Shown: positions 11,773 to 23,276, counted from the stretch's first letter. The stretch is 64,000 nucleotides of DNA from Hypomyces perniciosus (GCA_008477525.1 SPDT01000001.1:4154001-4218000), one strand, 5' to 3'. The notes: generated from the sequence alone by a model not told the origin. Translations and numbers: made by a program.

Positions 11773-13857
11773 GGTTGCTTGTCGTCACCATCAGCGCTCG
11801 CAGCTCAGTGGCAGCAGGAATTTGGTTGTCTGGATGGTCTGAAATTTTTCTGCCGATAACGATAAGATGCCTGGTTATCGATAAGGAATATTTATGGGGC
11901 CACCTGCATGCCCCCCACCATAGCTCGATTTGGAACAAATATCAGTGGAGATAAGGTTATATCGACTGACCATTGAGTATAGTACTACTGCTAGTATATC
12001 CCTCCTCATACGCCCTACAATGGTCAAATAGAATTTCATATGGAGAATTCTTCCATTGGTTCAAGATGCTAAGTATTTTCTATCTAACTTTATAAGGGCA
12101 ATACTTCCAGAATTCTGGAAACACTAGATGTTATCTGGCTAAATAGATAGCATCCAAGCATCTCTACCTTCGAACTACTATTTACTTCATAGTATATATA
12201 CTATATGATCTCTGGCTACTATGAGGCTTGTATTTCGTAGTACTCTTTGATCCCTGTGGGATGTAGAGGTACAGAGTCGTGTTAGACCAATGGTGGGTTT
12301 AACTGAAAAGATGTGATACTCCAGGGAAGAGCATGGAAGTACAATCCTTTGATTTGATTGATTTGAATCTCCATTTTTTTCGCAATGGCGACTTGGGAGG
12401 CGTGATCATGATCCCTACACCGCGAAAACAACTCAACTCTTCAACCCAAATTGGCATGCAGGAACGTTTGAGAAGACCGTGGGGCACCAAAGCCGGTGAT
12501 GCATTACTAACTACTAACACAAGCAAGAGTCGGCAATTCGCAATCAACGGGCGTTGGATACGGAATATTCGGGGATTTGAAATCCAAAAAAACTCTCTGG
12601 AATAAATAGTACTTACTAAGCGTGTCAGCACCACGGCTGACTAAAATCAGGGCGCTATTGGCGCCCGTCTGTGTGAAGTTGTTGCATCTAATTCACCATC
12701 CCCTTTGAGTCTGGAGTTTGGGCACGGTCAAGCCTTATGGAGAACGGATGCAGGAGTCAAGAGTCATAAGGTGGCATGGAATGGTGCCTTCTGCATGTGT
12801 GACTACTACGAGGCAGTACGTTATTTTTTTGGTGCCTGAAGGCTGAACCATTTAAGCCTCAACCGCTCCACACAAACAAGGAAACAGGTTAATTATGAAC
12901 AAACAATGCAGAGTAATCTGACTTAATATAAGCACTCATGACTCAACCCTCCAAAAAAAAAAAAGTTCCTGGAACTTTTTAAATTCCGTATTCAGCATAG
13001 CCATTTTCGCGGCTGCGTTTCCCAAAGCGACTTCATCCACCCTCAAGGTTTTTTTTTTTTAGCCGGGTACTTATCCCAGAGCCGCGTGCCGAAAAAAACG
13101 GCCATGTGGGGGCCCTGGATGATTCTTTCGGTGGTGACTCAACCCGAGAGCCAGCCGGCTAAAGATACCACCTAGCCAAGTTAGGTCGAGCAGAAAAAGA
13201 AGCATTGTATCTACGAAGTACTTCGCACTCCGTATTAATCAGTAATTCTCCTTGCTTAATAACGCGCAATACTACAGTATCAGTAGTAATACTTCGGTGT
13301 ATTCTAAAAAAAAAAAAAGACGTATTTTTCAGCAATTCTTACTTAAATAGGTACGATGGTGCGATTGCGAGGCGAATGCGAGAGGACTGGTATTCTATCA
13401 TCTTTGCACTGTGTGTTTGCGTAGATGTACTCGTACTTCGCATTGCGTTTGCAGTACACGAATATCTGCAGGAAGAAAAGTAGGGTTACGTGGTATTTTG
13501 CTATGTCCCCGAACATACAAAGTAGAAATGGGTTAATGATTGCGTATTTCGTACGCGCGCATACATGCGTCACCCGGCTGGCAATCCGCGGCCATAGGGC
13601 GAACGACAGGCTTTGGACATGTCCGAAGTAATACTAGACTCCGTAATCCTAAGGCCGACGAAACAGTGCCCACTAACACCACCCTTTCCTTGCGTCATGA
13701 CTCAAATGGCATACGAGTACGTACGAACAAGCCTCCAAGGCACTCCTTCGGCACTCCACAAGATGACGATGCTACTGCTAGCTCCCTTTCCTTTGGACTT
13801 ATTCGGCAATAATGTGGTGGGCCTCTGCCGTAAGGTCCATACGCGTAGCTCTCCTTG

Positions 13858-13872
13858 GGGTCGGACCGACCC
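13858..13872. promoter_or_regulatory. Inverted CGG/CCG element in promoter
   Basis: GGGTCGG and CCGACCC form 7-bp arms around a single A, about 190 bases upstream of the start codon at 14056. Inverted CGG triplets are the usual targets of fungal Zn2Cys6 transcription factors. Binding is inference. Confidence 0.35.
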
Positions 13873-13913
13873 TTTGAAGGGGAAATAAGGAAGCCTTGTA
13901 GGAAACCATTGTG

Positions 13914-13921
13914 TATATATA
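13914..13921 (+). promoter_or_regulatory. Candidate TATA box
   Basis: TATATATA lies about 135 bases upstream of the ATG at 14056, a plausible distance for a fungal gene with a moderate 5' UTR. An AGGGG stress-element-like sequence is a few dozen bases further upstream. Confidence 0.45.
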
Positions 13922-14055
13922 GACCGAGTGATGCCTGGCTGCAACTTGATTTCAGGCAGTCAGAAACAACAAGTCTTACACATACACACACAAACAAGCT
14001 TAAATCAACTACCTACTTACTCGCTACTTCGCTCTCATCTCTCAAAGCCATATAA

Positions 14056-14511
14056 ATGAGCTCCTCCTCCTCCAACATCAACACCAACTCAAACACAAAC
14101 ACCGACATGTCTCTGCGAACCAGTCACTACGGTGGTCTTCAAATCGGCCTCGCTGAACGTCCCGGCCCCGGCCTTCAACCCATTAACAAGGAAAAGAAGA
14201 AGAAGTCCTCCTCCTCCTCCTCCTCCTCAAAGATGCACCAACAACCACAATCTCTTGAACGCAAGGGCCTCAACCAAATGATCAACGGCATCCTGCACAA
14301 CAAGCGCCAGCACGACGCTCAGGTTCGCGCTGCTGCCAAAACCACCGACCTCGACAGCGAAACAGCCTCCCTCGCTTCTGTCTATACCGAGTCGCAGAGC
14401 CTCCTGAAGGAGAAGCCCAACGACGGCAGCTCTTCGGCTTCAAGATCGAAGTCGAGCAAGCTTGCGGGCCCTAACGAGACCACCATGTCCTCGTCGCGAT
14501 TCTGGCATTAG
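14056..14511 (+). CDS. Small Ser-rich hypothetical protein
   Basis: Uninterrupted 151-aa frame with no recognisable domain. It starts with a Ser/Asn/Thr-rich segment, then a more complex piece (SLRTSHYGGLQIGLAERPG). A Lys run and a poly-Ser run encoded by repeated TCC follow, then a mixed-charge region (LNQMINGILHNKRQHDAQ) and a Ser-rich tail ending RFWH. C at third positions dominates, as in genuine genes nearby, and the upstream DNA has a TATA box, so I believe it is expressed. No signal peptide or membrane segment is seen. The protein is probably soluble and largely disordered. A second in-frame Met at about residue 18 could be an alternative start. Confidence 0.6.
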   Translation: MSSSSSNINTNSNTNTDMSLRTSHYGGLQIGLAERPGPGLQPINKEKKKKSSSSSSSSKMHQQPQSLERKGLNQMINGILHNKRQHDAQVRAAAKTTDLDSETASLASVYTESQSLLKEKPNDGSSSASRSKSSKLAGPNETTMSSSRFWH

Positions 14512-14909
14512 AAACAACGCCCTCTTGTTTTGTTTTTTTATTACGACCAAGCAGCGACGTTTGTTCATTTTTGCCTGCTCTTCAATTTGTTTCGAAGAGC
14601 AGGAGTCGAGACGAGAAACCATAAACCTTTAATGATTGAGATAATGAGCGGGCTGAGGGGGACGGCCTTTGGGCGAGTGTCCCCCCGAAAGCCTTTTGGC
14701 GGAGGCGAGACGTTAGATACCATATAGAGGACATTGGAGAGATTCCTCTCATCATTTGTTCATTTTGTTTCTTATTTCATTTGTTATGAACTCTGATGAC
14801 GATAATGGGAAATTATTATGAAGAAAGGAGGAAAAGAAGGACTGCATTCCATAGATTGTCAATCAACTCCATCATTTGCAATTGACCCGACTTGACCTCA
14901 GTGAGCTGT
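14512..14909. other. Convergent 3' region, Ser-rich gene / ASK1
   Basis: About 400 bp between converging genes. It contains both 3' UTRs and no further gene. No canonical AATAAA was noted. Confidence 0.6.
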
Positions 14910-16377
14910 CTAGAAACTGTCGTCGAGTATGTCTTCGTTCATCTTGACCATCGAGGGGCTGTACTCCGATGACTCGGGTTCCGCTCCGGCATCCAACAAG
15001 ATGTCATCGACAATTCTTCTACTTGCCTCTCTCGCTACAATGAGGAACAGGGGAGAAAAAAGGTTAGCAAGATCACGTTGAAGGCTATTATTGCTGTTAC
15101 AAACTCACCTGGCGTCTGCAACAGCTTCGAAGGAGGCAGTGCAAACTGAATCGTCTTGGGCGGACTCATGCCGCCATACAAATCTTCATCTTCATCATCG
15201 TCGCTGTCCCAATCAATCTCATACTGCTTCCTGCCGGCCCCAGACCTTGCGCCACTCTCCTCGGCAAAAACATCACGAGTCTTCCGCCCCGTTGCCGGAG
15301 TCTGCACGCTGACGCCGGGCGTTCTCGGGCCTTGGTTTGCCGTGCCCAAGCGCAGCCGGGGGTTGTTGCTCTTGTATGGCGACATGAACGCCTCGCTGCG
15401 CAGCGTCGGCACGGCTATTTCAGGCGATGACATGGGTGAGTCTTGCCACGCTGATGCCGTTGTGATGTCTTTTTGTGTACCCTTCAGCGGGGAAATCCGG
15501 ATGGCAGTCTTGTGAGGTGTTGCTTGCAGGCGGTAGGTCTTGTCCAGAACACGATGTAACAGAGGGTCTCTGTGATGCTGGACCGACTCGCCTTTGTTGC
15601 GCTCCTCGAGTAATTGCCTCGGTGTCATGGACATATCCGGTAGCCGTGCTGTCTGTTGCGCAAACAAGACGGTCGAGTCCTCCTCATCGTCAGAGTCGTG
15701 CAGAACCGTCGTACCATCCTCTTCAGCCTTCATCTCCCGCTTCATAGCCTCGTACGGCGATTCCAAGCTCGAAAAGTTGGCCCTAAAGGTCTTGGTCGCC
15801 GGTGGACGAGGCGTGCTCCCCGTAAGTTCCGCATCGTCCAACAGCGATTCCTCTCCGTGGTAAGTCGACTGCTCCACTGCGCTCGCCCTTGTCATGTCCT
15901 CATCCAGGTCGGCGGTCACGTCTATGGTGATATCTTCTCGCATTGCTGTGCTCTCGTCCATCGCCGTGGTCTCTTCGTCGTTCGCCTGGTCCTCGTATCC
16001 GGAGAGGGACACATTGGCCGAGGCCTCGAAGAATTGCTTCCAGAACTGCAAAGACGGTAATTAGCAACGAGGCCGATGGGGGAGAATGCGAATGTGAATG
16101 CGAATATGTCAACGTACCTTGGACGCCTCCCAGACGGCGCGGGAGTGCTCGCCATACTGCTCAACCAAGGGAATGATGCTTGTAGTGACGATTCTGTGCG
16201 CCTTGCTAAAGTTGTGATCGATCTCTGAGCTATCGCATGAGCGCAATGTTTACCACCAACAAACAAAAAGTGTGCTGGTGCAAGCCCACCTTGGAGTGTC
16301 AGCGTGATGGACTGCTCAAGCTTTTCCAGCTCTTCCGTCAGGCTTAGACTGCGCGGGGCAATGCTCTGTCGAGACAT
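14910..16377 (-). CDS. ASK1: DASH complex subunit Ask1
   Basis: Outer-kinetochore protein of the DASH/Dam1 complex, which couples chromosomes to spindle microtubules in fungi. Exons are 16377-16290, 16224-16118, 16045-15109 and 15034-14910 (418 aa); all junctions are GT-AG and keep frame. The conserved Ask1 region is the N-terminus: SLTEELEKLEQSITLTLQ, then EIDHNFSKAHRIVTTSIIP and EQYGEHSRAVWEASKFWKQF. The rest is acidic and Ser/Thr-Pro-rich (SMTPRQL, STPRPP, GPRTPGVS), fitting a Cdk- and Aurora-regulated tail. The last exon encodes REASRRIVDDILLDAG and an acidic end. Without the three introns the conserved N-terminus breaks up. Identification is confident. Confidence 0.93.
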
Positions 16378-16705
16378 CGTGAGAGAGAGAAATGGCCAAG
16401 GGGACGCAATGCCCCCTAGAACAATCGCTGTGATAAGACGGAAGTTGAAGATGCTGGATTGTCATCCATCGCATCTTGTCCAGGCGCGTGGAGACGCGAT
16501 GAGGGGCAGAGCACTTTAGTGGTCAACAGGCCGTGAATGGAGGGGCAACTTTTACTTAGGCCAAATTCTGATCGACAACATATTATTTAGAGCTTCTTCT
16601 GCTATATCTGTAGAAACTCATATGAACTCATGTGAAATCATGCGAAATCATGCGAAATCAACGCACTTAATCATATAACACCGTGCATGTTCATATCGTT
16701 GGCAT
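16378..16705. other. Tandem spacer, ASK1 promoter / GCP 3' end
   Basis: 328 bp holding the ASK1 promoter and the 3' end of the gamma-tubulin complex gene. It contains a decamer repeat at 16631-16660. Confidence 0.6.
16631..16660 (+). repeat. TGCGAAATCA tandem decamer (3 copies)
   Basis: Three adjacent 10-bp units, TGTGAAATCA then TGCGAAATCA twice, with a degenerate similar sequence just upstream. It lies just beyond the gamma-tubulin complex gene stop codon. Confidence 0.8.
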
Positions 16706-19670
16706 CTACCGCTTGATATAGTAATCGCACATATCCAGCTTCACCAGCAGCTGCGCAACCATGCTTTCATCCCCTGTTCCATACTGCTCTCTAAACGCCT
16801 TGTCCTCTGCTTTCCTGTCGCCAGCCCTCCGCGCCTTTTCGGAAAGGCCACGACACACAGTGATGAAGATCTGCACCTTCTTTTTGTATTCCGCGTACAA
16901 AGCCGACGGGTCCAACTCCCTCCTGACCTCGGTTTCCCTGCCTAGAGACTGAAGCCTCACGTACTTGGCGAACTGCAATATCGTGTTGAAGATCTCTTCC
17001 AAAAACTTGAGCACTGGCTGCTGTCTCTTCCTTAGAAAGAGCGCATGCATGATCCGGTCAAGAACAAAGGAGTGAGTCTCTCGTAATTTGTCAGGGCTCT
17101 GGAGCTCTGCCAACGAGCTGCTATGACTCGGCCTGTCCAGATCCGCCTCAATCTTATCCAACTTCTTCTCGAACATTTGCCAAGGAAGAGCAACGCCCGT
17201 GTCTAAGAAATAGGCGGCGATGCTACTCACAAAGTGCTGTGCTTCTCTCACAAAGCGGTAAGACGCATCATCAGCATCTTGCCAATGACGGGCCATCCCA
17301 TGGACATCGCGGAAAAGCTGATTGACAACAAACAACATCCGCAAAACCCGCAGTAAGAGCTTGAAGATGCGGTCGTATTGCATCAAGGTCATTGGCGTAA
17401 TGATACTACTCAGCTGCGGCGGAGCTGTATAGGAGAGCCGAAGAAAGTCCAGGGCTTCCAGCGAGTCTGGGTTCATGCACTTGTCAATCTCCTCGTCTGA
17501 CAAGTCCCGCACGGCGAAACTCAAGTCTCCTGGTAACTCTGAACCATCGTTGTCGAATATGCGTTGTGGCTCTTGAATCTTAGGACCATTCTTCGTATCA
17601 TAGCTTTCGGTTAATATCCCCATGAGCGCTAGCCGCAACTCGGAGCTCGCTGGAGGCCAGGTATCACGCCCTCCGAGGCGAAGCCCCATGACGCTGCCTT
17701 GTCGGGCAACGCCTGGCAGTCTCTCTGCAGTCTCTAAATCGGGATCGAATAATGCATGTGAAAGCCGGCTGCAAAAGATGCCATTTCCGAGAAGACAAAA
17801 TTCCCGCTGTAGTCTGAGATGGCCACGTAAATCGTGGGCTGTGAAGAGAAGTCTGAGCGTCTCCGTGTTCACGACCTGCGCCTGAGTCGAAGCAAGCCCT
17901 CCAAATGAAAGAACCGGCAGCAACGACCAGTGTGGAGTAGAATTCGAATGATCAATGCCCGACTTATATGTGCCACAAAGTCGGTCACGCACAATCTTGC
18001 TCAGCGGATCCTCAGTGTCGTGTGTATTGATGGGCTGGGCAAATTGGTCGATAGACGTCAGGATGCGCTCCTCCATACCGATCTGATCGAGTCCAAAGAA
18101 TGTAAGTTGGAAGCCCGAATTGGGCTCTGACAACAAATGTGTAGTAGCTCCAATCGGATTTGTAGACGATTCAGAACGGCTTGATTGAATGGCGGCAAGC
18201 AGATTGTCTCTATATTCGGTGACACGGGTCTCCAGTTGCAGTATGGCATCCCAGTCGTAGAGCCACTCGGCCTTTGGAGGCTCACTAGAGGCGATGATGT
18301 CCTGTTGAGCCAAGGGATGGTCAGGATGAAATGATCTGATGAACCGCAAGTTTCGACCCGTTTCAAATATTGTTTCCGTGACATCGTCGGGCATAAACCG
18401 TGGCATTTTGTCCAAATCCAAAGTAAAGTCGACTTCCTCAGTTTCTCGGCCAAAATCGTCCAGAAACACTCTCGTCTCGACTTTCACAAAGCCCTTGCGT
18501 TCCCCGACGTTTGACTTTGTAAAGGGCAACCCTTCCTCCCTTCTGGTCCCAATCCACTCTTCGAGGAACTCAATCCACGGCGCAGATACCCTTCGTAGCA
18601 CCTCGCGCATTATTTGACGAAGATATTCTTCGTTGTAGTCAACAGCATACGATTGGTAAAACACGAGGGCCAGGATAATTTCGTCGGTAAGATCCTGGCG
18701 AAGCTGTGATGTTAACGCCTGGAAGGGGCTTAATATGGCCAAGACCGAGTTGATAATAGATTGAAGCTGCAGAAGTGATCGAGGATTTCTCCCGTGGACA
18801 GCAACCCATTCTTGAACAACTTGAACAACTTGGCTTACAGTGCTGGCGAGAGCAACGCCGCACCGGCTAGGTTGAGATGAATAGACGAACTCCACAAACA
18901 ATCGGAGATCCGTCAGCGTCCCTCCACATCTTAGGCATTGACTCTCGATTCCATGGAGGACATCTCGGGAATATCCAGAAATCCTCATCTTCGGCAGTGC
19001 AGGCTTGAAATTCCGAGCCCCATCCTCTCTGGAGAACAAGATGGACTCGCCGCCGAGAGCTAGCGCCAGAAGTGAAGATAAGTAGGTCTTTGTGTCGACA
19101 ACAGGAACATCCACGTTCTTGATTTCTAGGGGATCATCCGACCAGCATAGCAAAGCGTCGTAAGCACTTGGCCCAGCTTCGCTGACGAACATTGGTTGAT
19201 GCGACGTGATCGACTTTCCAGTAATGAAAGCATCCCATGTTCTATACAGAGGTGCCGGCTCTGCAATCGTCTGCGGCTCTAGCCATATATCACTCGTGTC
19301 TTTCGTCTCGTTGTCGCTTTCGAGGATGGCGGTTAATAGATCGTCGGGATCGGAGTCTGAGGGCGAATCAGATTCCACGCTTGTGACACTTGCAGCAGTT
19401 TCGTGAGATGGCAGTTTGAAGAATCCATGTTGTGGAGGTGCGGTCGGCGCGAGGCCAACCAAGTTCGAATCCGTTCTCAACGTGCCATCTTGGGGTCAAG
19501 CGTTAGCCGAAGAGCTTTCAGACTAGAGCGGTTGTCTTACTTTCGATATCCTTTACCAACAGGCTGAACGGCGATGATGTCGATTCGGATTCTAGTTGCT
19601 CCAACAACGTTGAGGTCTTCCAAAGGTTCGGAAGGGCAAAGACGTCTGCCTCATCGCCATTGTCGGCCAT
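16706..19670 (-). CDS. Gamma-tubulin complex component, Spc97/Spc98 family (GCP5/6 class)
   Basis: Predicted subunit of the gamma-tubulin ring complex at spindle pole bodies, needed for microtubule nucleation. Exons are 19670-19541 and 19488-16706 (970 aa). The single intron joins LLVKDIE to NGTLRTDSN in frame. The N-terminal GRIP1-like region includes LSSLLALALGGESILFSRED, where family members carry a similar motif. The C-terminal GRIP2-like region runs from about residue 520 to the end, with the conserved LRLLFTAHDLRGHL and FDRIFKLLLRVLRMLFVVNQLF-type helices. An upstream in-frame ATG at 19709 would add 13 residues; I prefer 19670 (MADNGDEADVFALP). Assignment to GCP5/6 rather than GCP2, 3 or 4 is a judgement from divergence. 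Confidence 0.82.
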
Positions 19671-20093
19671 GTCTCCTTCATTCGTGACAGATGTAACAGT
19701 AACAAACACTGCATAGGTCTAGGGTTGGTTGGAATTGTAACATCACCAGGTTGGTGACCCCTCGACGCGAGGTTGATCGCGTTGATGAGCGGGCGGACAA
19801 TTCAGTTCCGCGACGCTGTTTCGGGGCATTTCAGGCACTCCGCTCACTATCGATAGTGGCCCCCCACACTAAAAATAGCGAGCCACAACCTTCTGGAAGT
19901 TTTGCCCAGCGATGATCTCATGCACTGTTTCTTTGTACTCCGTACCTGCATCGAGCTGTTCAAGCACCCACTCGAATTTTCCCCCGAATCCGCCGCGCGC
20001 ATATCAACTCGGAGTATCTACAAGAAGCGCAGCGACTCGAGCGACAGACTGAGGCGATCAATTGCGACCTCGCGAGCTTGAAATCGCGCTACA
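19671..20093. promoter_or_regulatory. Divergent promoter, GCP gene / EAF7
   Basis: About 420 bp between the start of the gamma-tubulin complex gene (-) and EAF7 (+), likely holding both promoters. It contains one GTACTCCGTAC palindrome at 19935-19945. No clear TATA box. Confidence 0.5.
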
Positions 20094-21023
20094 ATGCCTC
20101 CCAAGAAGCGAGCGCGCGCGCAGGCTGCGTCAACGCCAACGCCAGCTCGCGACGACGATGCTATGGATGTCGATACGCCTCGAAAGAGCGGAACACCAGC
20201 TTCTTCAGCACTCAAACCTGAAACTTCCGGCCTCTATAATAATCTTTGGACCGATGACCAGGTTTCATCATTATTCAAAGCTGTGATTCGGTGGAAACCA
20301 GCTGGTTAGTCTTACTCCAAATCATCTCCAGATACCCATTCCGGCTCGTCAATTCTCCTAACAGATTTCACAGGCATGCACAAACATTTCAGGATGATTG
20401 CAATATCAGAACATTTGCGAAACCACGGCTTCGACCCGGATATTCATCGGCACACGCGTATCCCCTACATCTGGGACAAGCTACGAACCTACTACGACCT
20501 GGACCTGATTGATGAGCGAGAGTACTTCGACGATGACGAGTCCGAAGACAAGTACATCGAATTCATTCTTCCGATGGGCGAATTCGGCGAGCGTCTACTA
20601 CCGCGTCTTCTTGCAGACCCAAGCGAGGCACCGACGTCGCCTCCCGAAATGGAGCGTTCTCCCCCATTCACACAACCTCGGAAGCGCAAGCGAGCTGGCA
20701 CATCATCGAAGGCGAGGGCCGCATCTGCGGAAGATACTGAGGATGGGACCGATGCACCGTCGCCAGCGCCAAAGCCGGCGAGGGGCGCGAGGAGTCGAAC
20801 GAGAGCGGCCAGCCAGACCAAAGCAGACAAGGCCGAAAAGGCCGAAAGGGCTGAGACAACGGAAGAAGAAGATGATGTTGATGGGGAGGAGAGTGGGTCT
20901 GGAGATGGCGAAGAAGAGAGCGCAGAAGAGAACGGGACGCCCGCATCAAGATCGACAAGGGCATCCGGGAGAGGTCGTGGCAGAGGGCGAGGAAGGGGCA
21001 GGAGAGGTAGGGGGCGAGGGTAG
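20094..21023 (+). CDS. EAF7: NuA4 histone acetyltransferase subunit Eaf7
   Basis: Subunit of the NuA4 histone H4/H2A acetyltransferase complex (MRGBP/CT20 family). Exons are 20094-20304 and 20374-21023 (286 aa). The 69-nt intron splits a Gly codon and joins IRWKPAG to [18 protein letters not shown]. The CT20 domain is at about residues 45-135: [14 protein letters not shown], the junction above, then [17 protein letters not shown]. After it comes an acidic, Lys/Glu-rich tail with Ala/Lys repeats, ending in an RGRGRG stretch typical of nucleic-acid or chromatin-associated tails. The basic N-terminus ([10 protein letters not shown]) may act in nuclear import. It converges on the Rrn5-like gene, with 122 bp between stop codons. 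Confidence 0.93.
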
Positions 21024-21145
21024 TGGATTGGACAACCATTCGGGAGGCATTTGGGACAGTGTACTTCGTAGCAGCATTGATCAAAGGCAGAGATACCCAA
21101 CTCATAATACGTATATGCATATATATGCATTGACTATCCACGTCC

Positions 21146-22894
21146 TCAACTATCCGTGTCAATCAATTCCTTGCTCTCCTGTGCTTCTGTTATCCTTTCA
21201 CTCTCAAACCCCTCGATATCATCCTTCACTCCCTCTGCCTCGTTCAAGGTTTCCCATTCACTGTAGTACTCTGATTTGCGCATCCAGTCTTCTCCACCCA
21301 AGTAATTACTCTCCATAACCATGGTCGAGCGTGCTGGTGCCCTTGGATCTTGTTTCTTAGGCAGCTCCATGGGCGGCCTCTTCTGCAGAACGTTCCACAT
21401 CTCAGCCTCCGCCTTGTAGTTGGCATACTCGTCACACTCATCAGCGTGCCTCTCCTTCTGCCGCTCTGTGGCAATACGGACCCTTAGTGCGTCTCTCCAC
21501 GACTTGTCGTCCCAGTCGAGGTTGTAGATGGATTGCATAACCTCCCTCGCTTCGTTTCTGACCTCCCGTCCTTCCACATCCAGTGCAGACGGTGGGTTGG
21601 AATCATCGGATGATAAGTCTTCTACATCACTGTATTCCTCATCCTCGTCTGACGGCTGCTCTGTCGCGATAGGTGATTTCGGTTGTAGTGAATCGGAAAC
21701 CCGCTCGCCAGATAATTCCCTTTCCACATCATCGTATGCCATGGGCTCTTCATCGTGATCTTCATCTCCTACTGGTGGGTCTTCATATACATCTAGGCGC
21801 AGTCGACGGGCACTCTTGAGCCACAGTTCGTTCATCTTCGAGGTCATACCCAGTGATGTGATGGCAGCTTCAGCGTCCTGCAGCTGTACCATGTCCCTGA
21901 TCCTGCTGCCGCCCGTAGTCTTCGATCTGATCCTCGACATGGCCATGAAGAGGGTTGTCTGAATGAGTCGCCTTGTTATGGACACTGCCAAGGAGTGAAA
22001 GTCTTCAAACGCTGTAGCAAATACCGAAGGAGGTTCGTCGTCTATAAACTTCCAGTTGTTACCTGGAATCGAAGAGTTCATAAATATACGGGATGAGAGC
22101 TCCAACCATTTTGATAAATGGAAGAGCTGGGAAAATGGAGGTTGTGAAGCACTGTTAGCCTCTTGGACATCCTTGGTGAGCTTTCTGGCGACTTTTGGGG
22201 TTATGTCCCATACGTCTCCCCATCGATTTTGCTCTCGCTGCACGTCGCGTGCTTCCTGTCTGAGGGAAATCTCGTCGGCGGCTTCTTCTTGCGCATGGCA
22301 GCATTGCTGGCTGAGCTCAACTGCAGCAGGATGTTCCGCTGGCTCCAAAAAAGAACGTTTAATCGACTTCTGCCTCGAGGCACGAGCGTCTTGGAGAAAA
22401 TTCAAGTAATAGCTGATTTCAGCTACACTCTTGCTACCAATACTTGCAGCAATGCCAGGTATGTCATGTCTGCCGAGTCGCGCCACCGATTCAAAAAATT
22501 TCCTCTTCTCCGATGGCGACCAATAAGTGAGGCCAAGCTGAGAAGCTGGGAGATCACGCAAATCACCAAACGAGGTGCGGTGAGCGGCATCCTCAATCTC
22601 TTTATTCAAAAGCTCAAGATAGCCAAAATTCAATTCTCCCCTTTGCCGTTTGAAAGGTCGATATGCTGCTGTGTCGTCCGCTGGCCTCTTGAGCGGCGAT
22701 CGTTGACCTGGGCTCTCGCCAGAGGATGAGTAGTCGTCTTCGATATCATCACTCCCTTCAATATCGGACTCGTTGAAATCTCCGCTCAGACTGGCCTCTG
22801 AAGTTTCTTCATCTTCAGCTTCTTGTTGAATCCTGGAGGGTAAGGCGACGGAATCATCGTGTTCCTCAGATGAATAGTCGGATTCTTGGTCCAT
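21146..22894 (-). CDS. SANT-domain protein similar to RNA polymerase I factor Rrn5
   Basis: Single-exon gene, 582 aa. A Myb/SANT-like domain lies at about residues 122-168 (LTYWSPSEKRKFFESVARLG...SVAEISYYLNFL). It matches the filamentous-fungal proteins annotated as Rrn5-like, a subunit of the upstream activation factor for RNA polymerase I. The first 75 residues are very acidic. A basic patch follows (KRPADD...PFKRQRG). A helical region at about 190-360 may be the partner-binding part, then acidic low-complexity sequence follows. The Rrn5 name rests on the SANT domain position and overall layout, since sequence conservation to yeast Rrn5 is weak; another SANT-domain chromatin protein is possible. 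Confidence 0.75.
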   Translation of the reverse strand: MDQESDYSSEEHDDSVALPSRIQQEAEDEETSEASLSGDFNESDIEGSDDIEDDYSSSGESPGQRSPLKRPADDTAAYRPFKRQRGELNFGYLELLNKEIEDAAHRTSFGDLRDLPASQLGLTYWSPSEKRKFFESVARLGRHDIPGIAASIGSKSVAEISYYLNFLQDARASRQKSIKRSFLEPAEHPAAVELSQQCCHAQEEAADEISLRQEARDVQREQNRWGDVWDITPKVARKLTKDVQEANSASQPPFSQLFHLSKWLELSSRIFMNSSIPGNNWKFIDDEPPSVFATAFEDFHSLAVSITRRLIQTTLFMAMSRIRSKTTGGSRIRDMVQLQDAEAAITSLGMTSKMNELWLKSARRLRLDVYEDPPVGDEDHDEEPMAYDDVERELSGERVSDSLQPKSPIATEQPSDEDEEYSDVEDLSSDDSNPPSALDVEGREVRNEAREVMQSIYNLDWDDKSWRDALRVRIATERQKERHADECDEYANYKAEAEMWNVLQKRPPMELPKKQDPRAPARSTMVMESNYLGGEDWMRKSEYYSEWETLNEAEGVKDDIEGFESERITEAQESKELIDTDS

Positions 22895-23276
22895 GTTCCC
22901 TTAGTACCTGCAGCGTTGAGGATTGTGGGAGCAGATGAGAACATTGTAAGAAATGACCAAAAAAGATCGGAAAGCCTCAGGTATTAAAACAAAACAAAAA
23001 AAGAAGGCGTTGGTTTTGACAGTACTCCTCACTGTGATGAAGGCATTACAAAATGATCTATCTGACAAGTGCTGGCGGTCTATAAATGTTCAAGCCGTCT
23101 TCAGCCACAAGACGAACGGATCTTGTTTGCAAGGGCGTTGTGAGCCACAGTGGCTGGTGCCTTACATAATCCTCCTTCAGCCAATGGCAAAGATATTCTC
23201 GGCCCGTTTGGGGATTTTCTTCATTGAGATTCAGACATAGGACGAATCTTCGCATATTGTCACATCACCATGTGCA
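22895..23276. promoter_or_regulatory. Divergent promoter, Rrn5-like / IRC3
   Basis: 382 bp shared by two divergent genes. A CCAAT pentamer at 23181-23185 (plus strand) is a possible HAP-complex site, which would suit a mitochondrial gene. An upstream ATG at 23270 overlaps the IRC3 start (see findings). Confidence 0.45.

Larger units (their letters stand above)
11773..14055. other. AT-rich gene-free block between BMS1 and Ser-rich gene
   Basis: About 2.3 kb with no supportable gene. The part from about 11930 to 13350 is visibly AT-rich, with frequent short stops and A/T runs such as those near 12952, 13050 and 13305. GTAC-family fragments occur near 13207-13235 and 13422-13440. This could be a decayed repeat, but no transposase or long repeat structure is recognisable. 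The last 200 bases look like a promoter, with a TATA box and CT-rich sequence before the next ATG. Confidence 0.6.

Noticed and set aside
20492..21162. Minus-strand frames opposite EAF7
   Set aside because: They overlap the confident EAF7 exon and have no domain.
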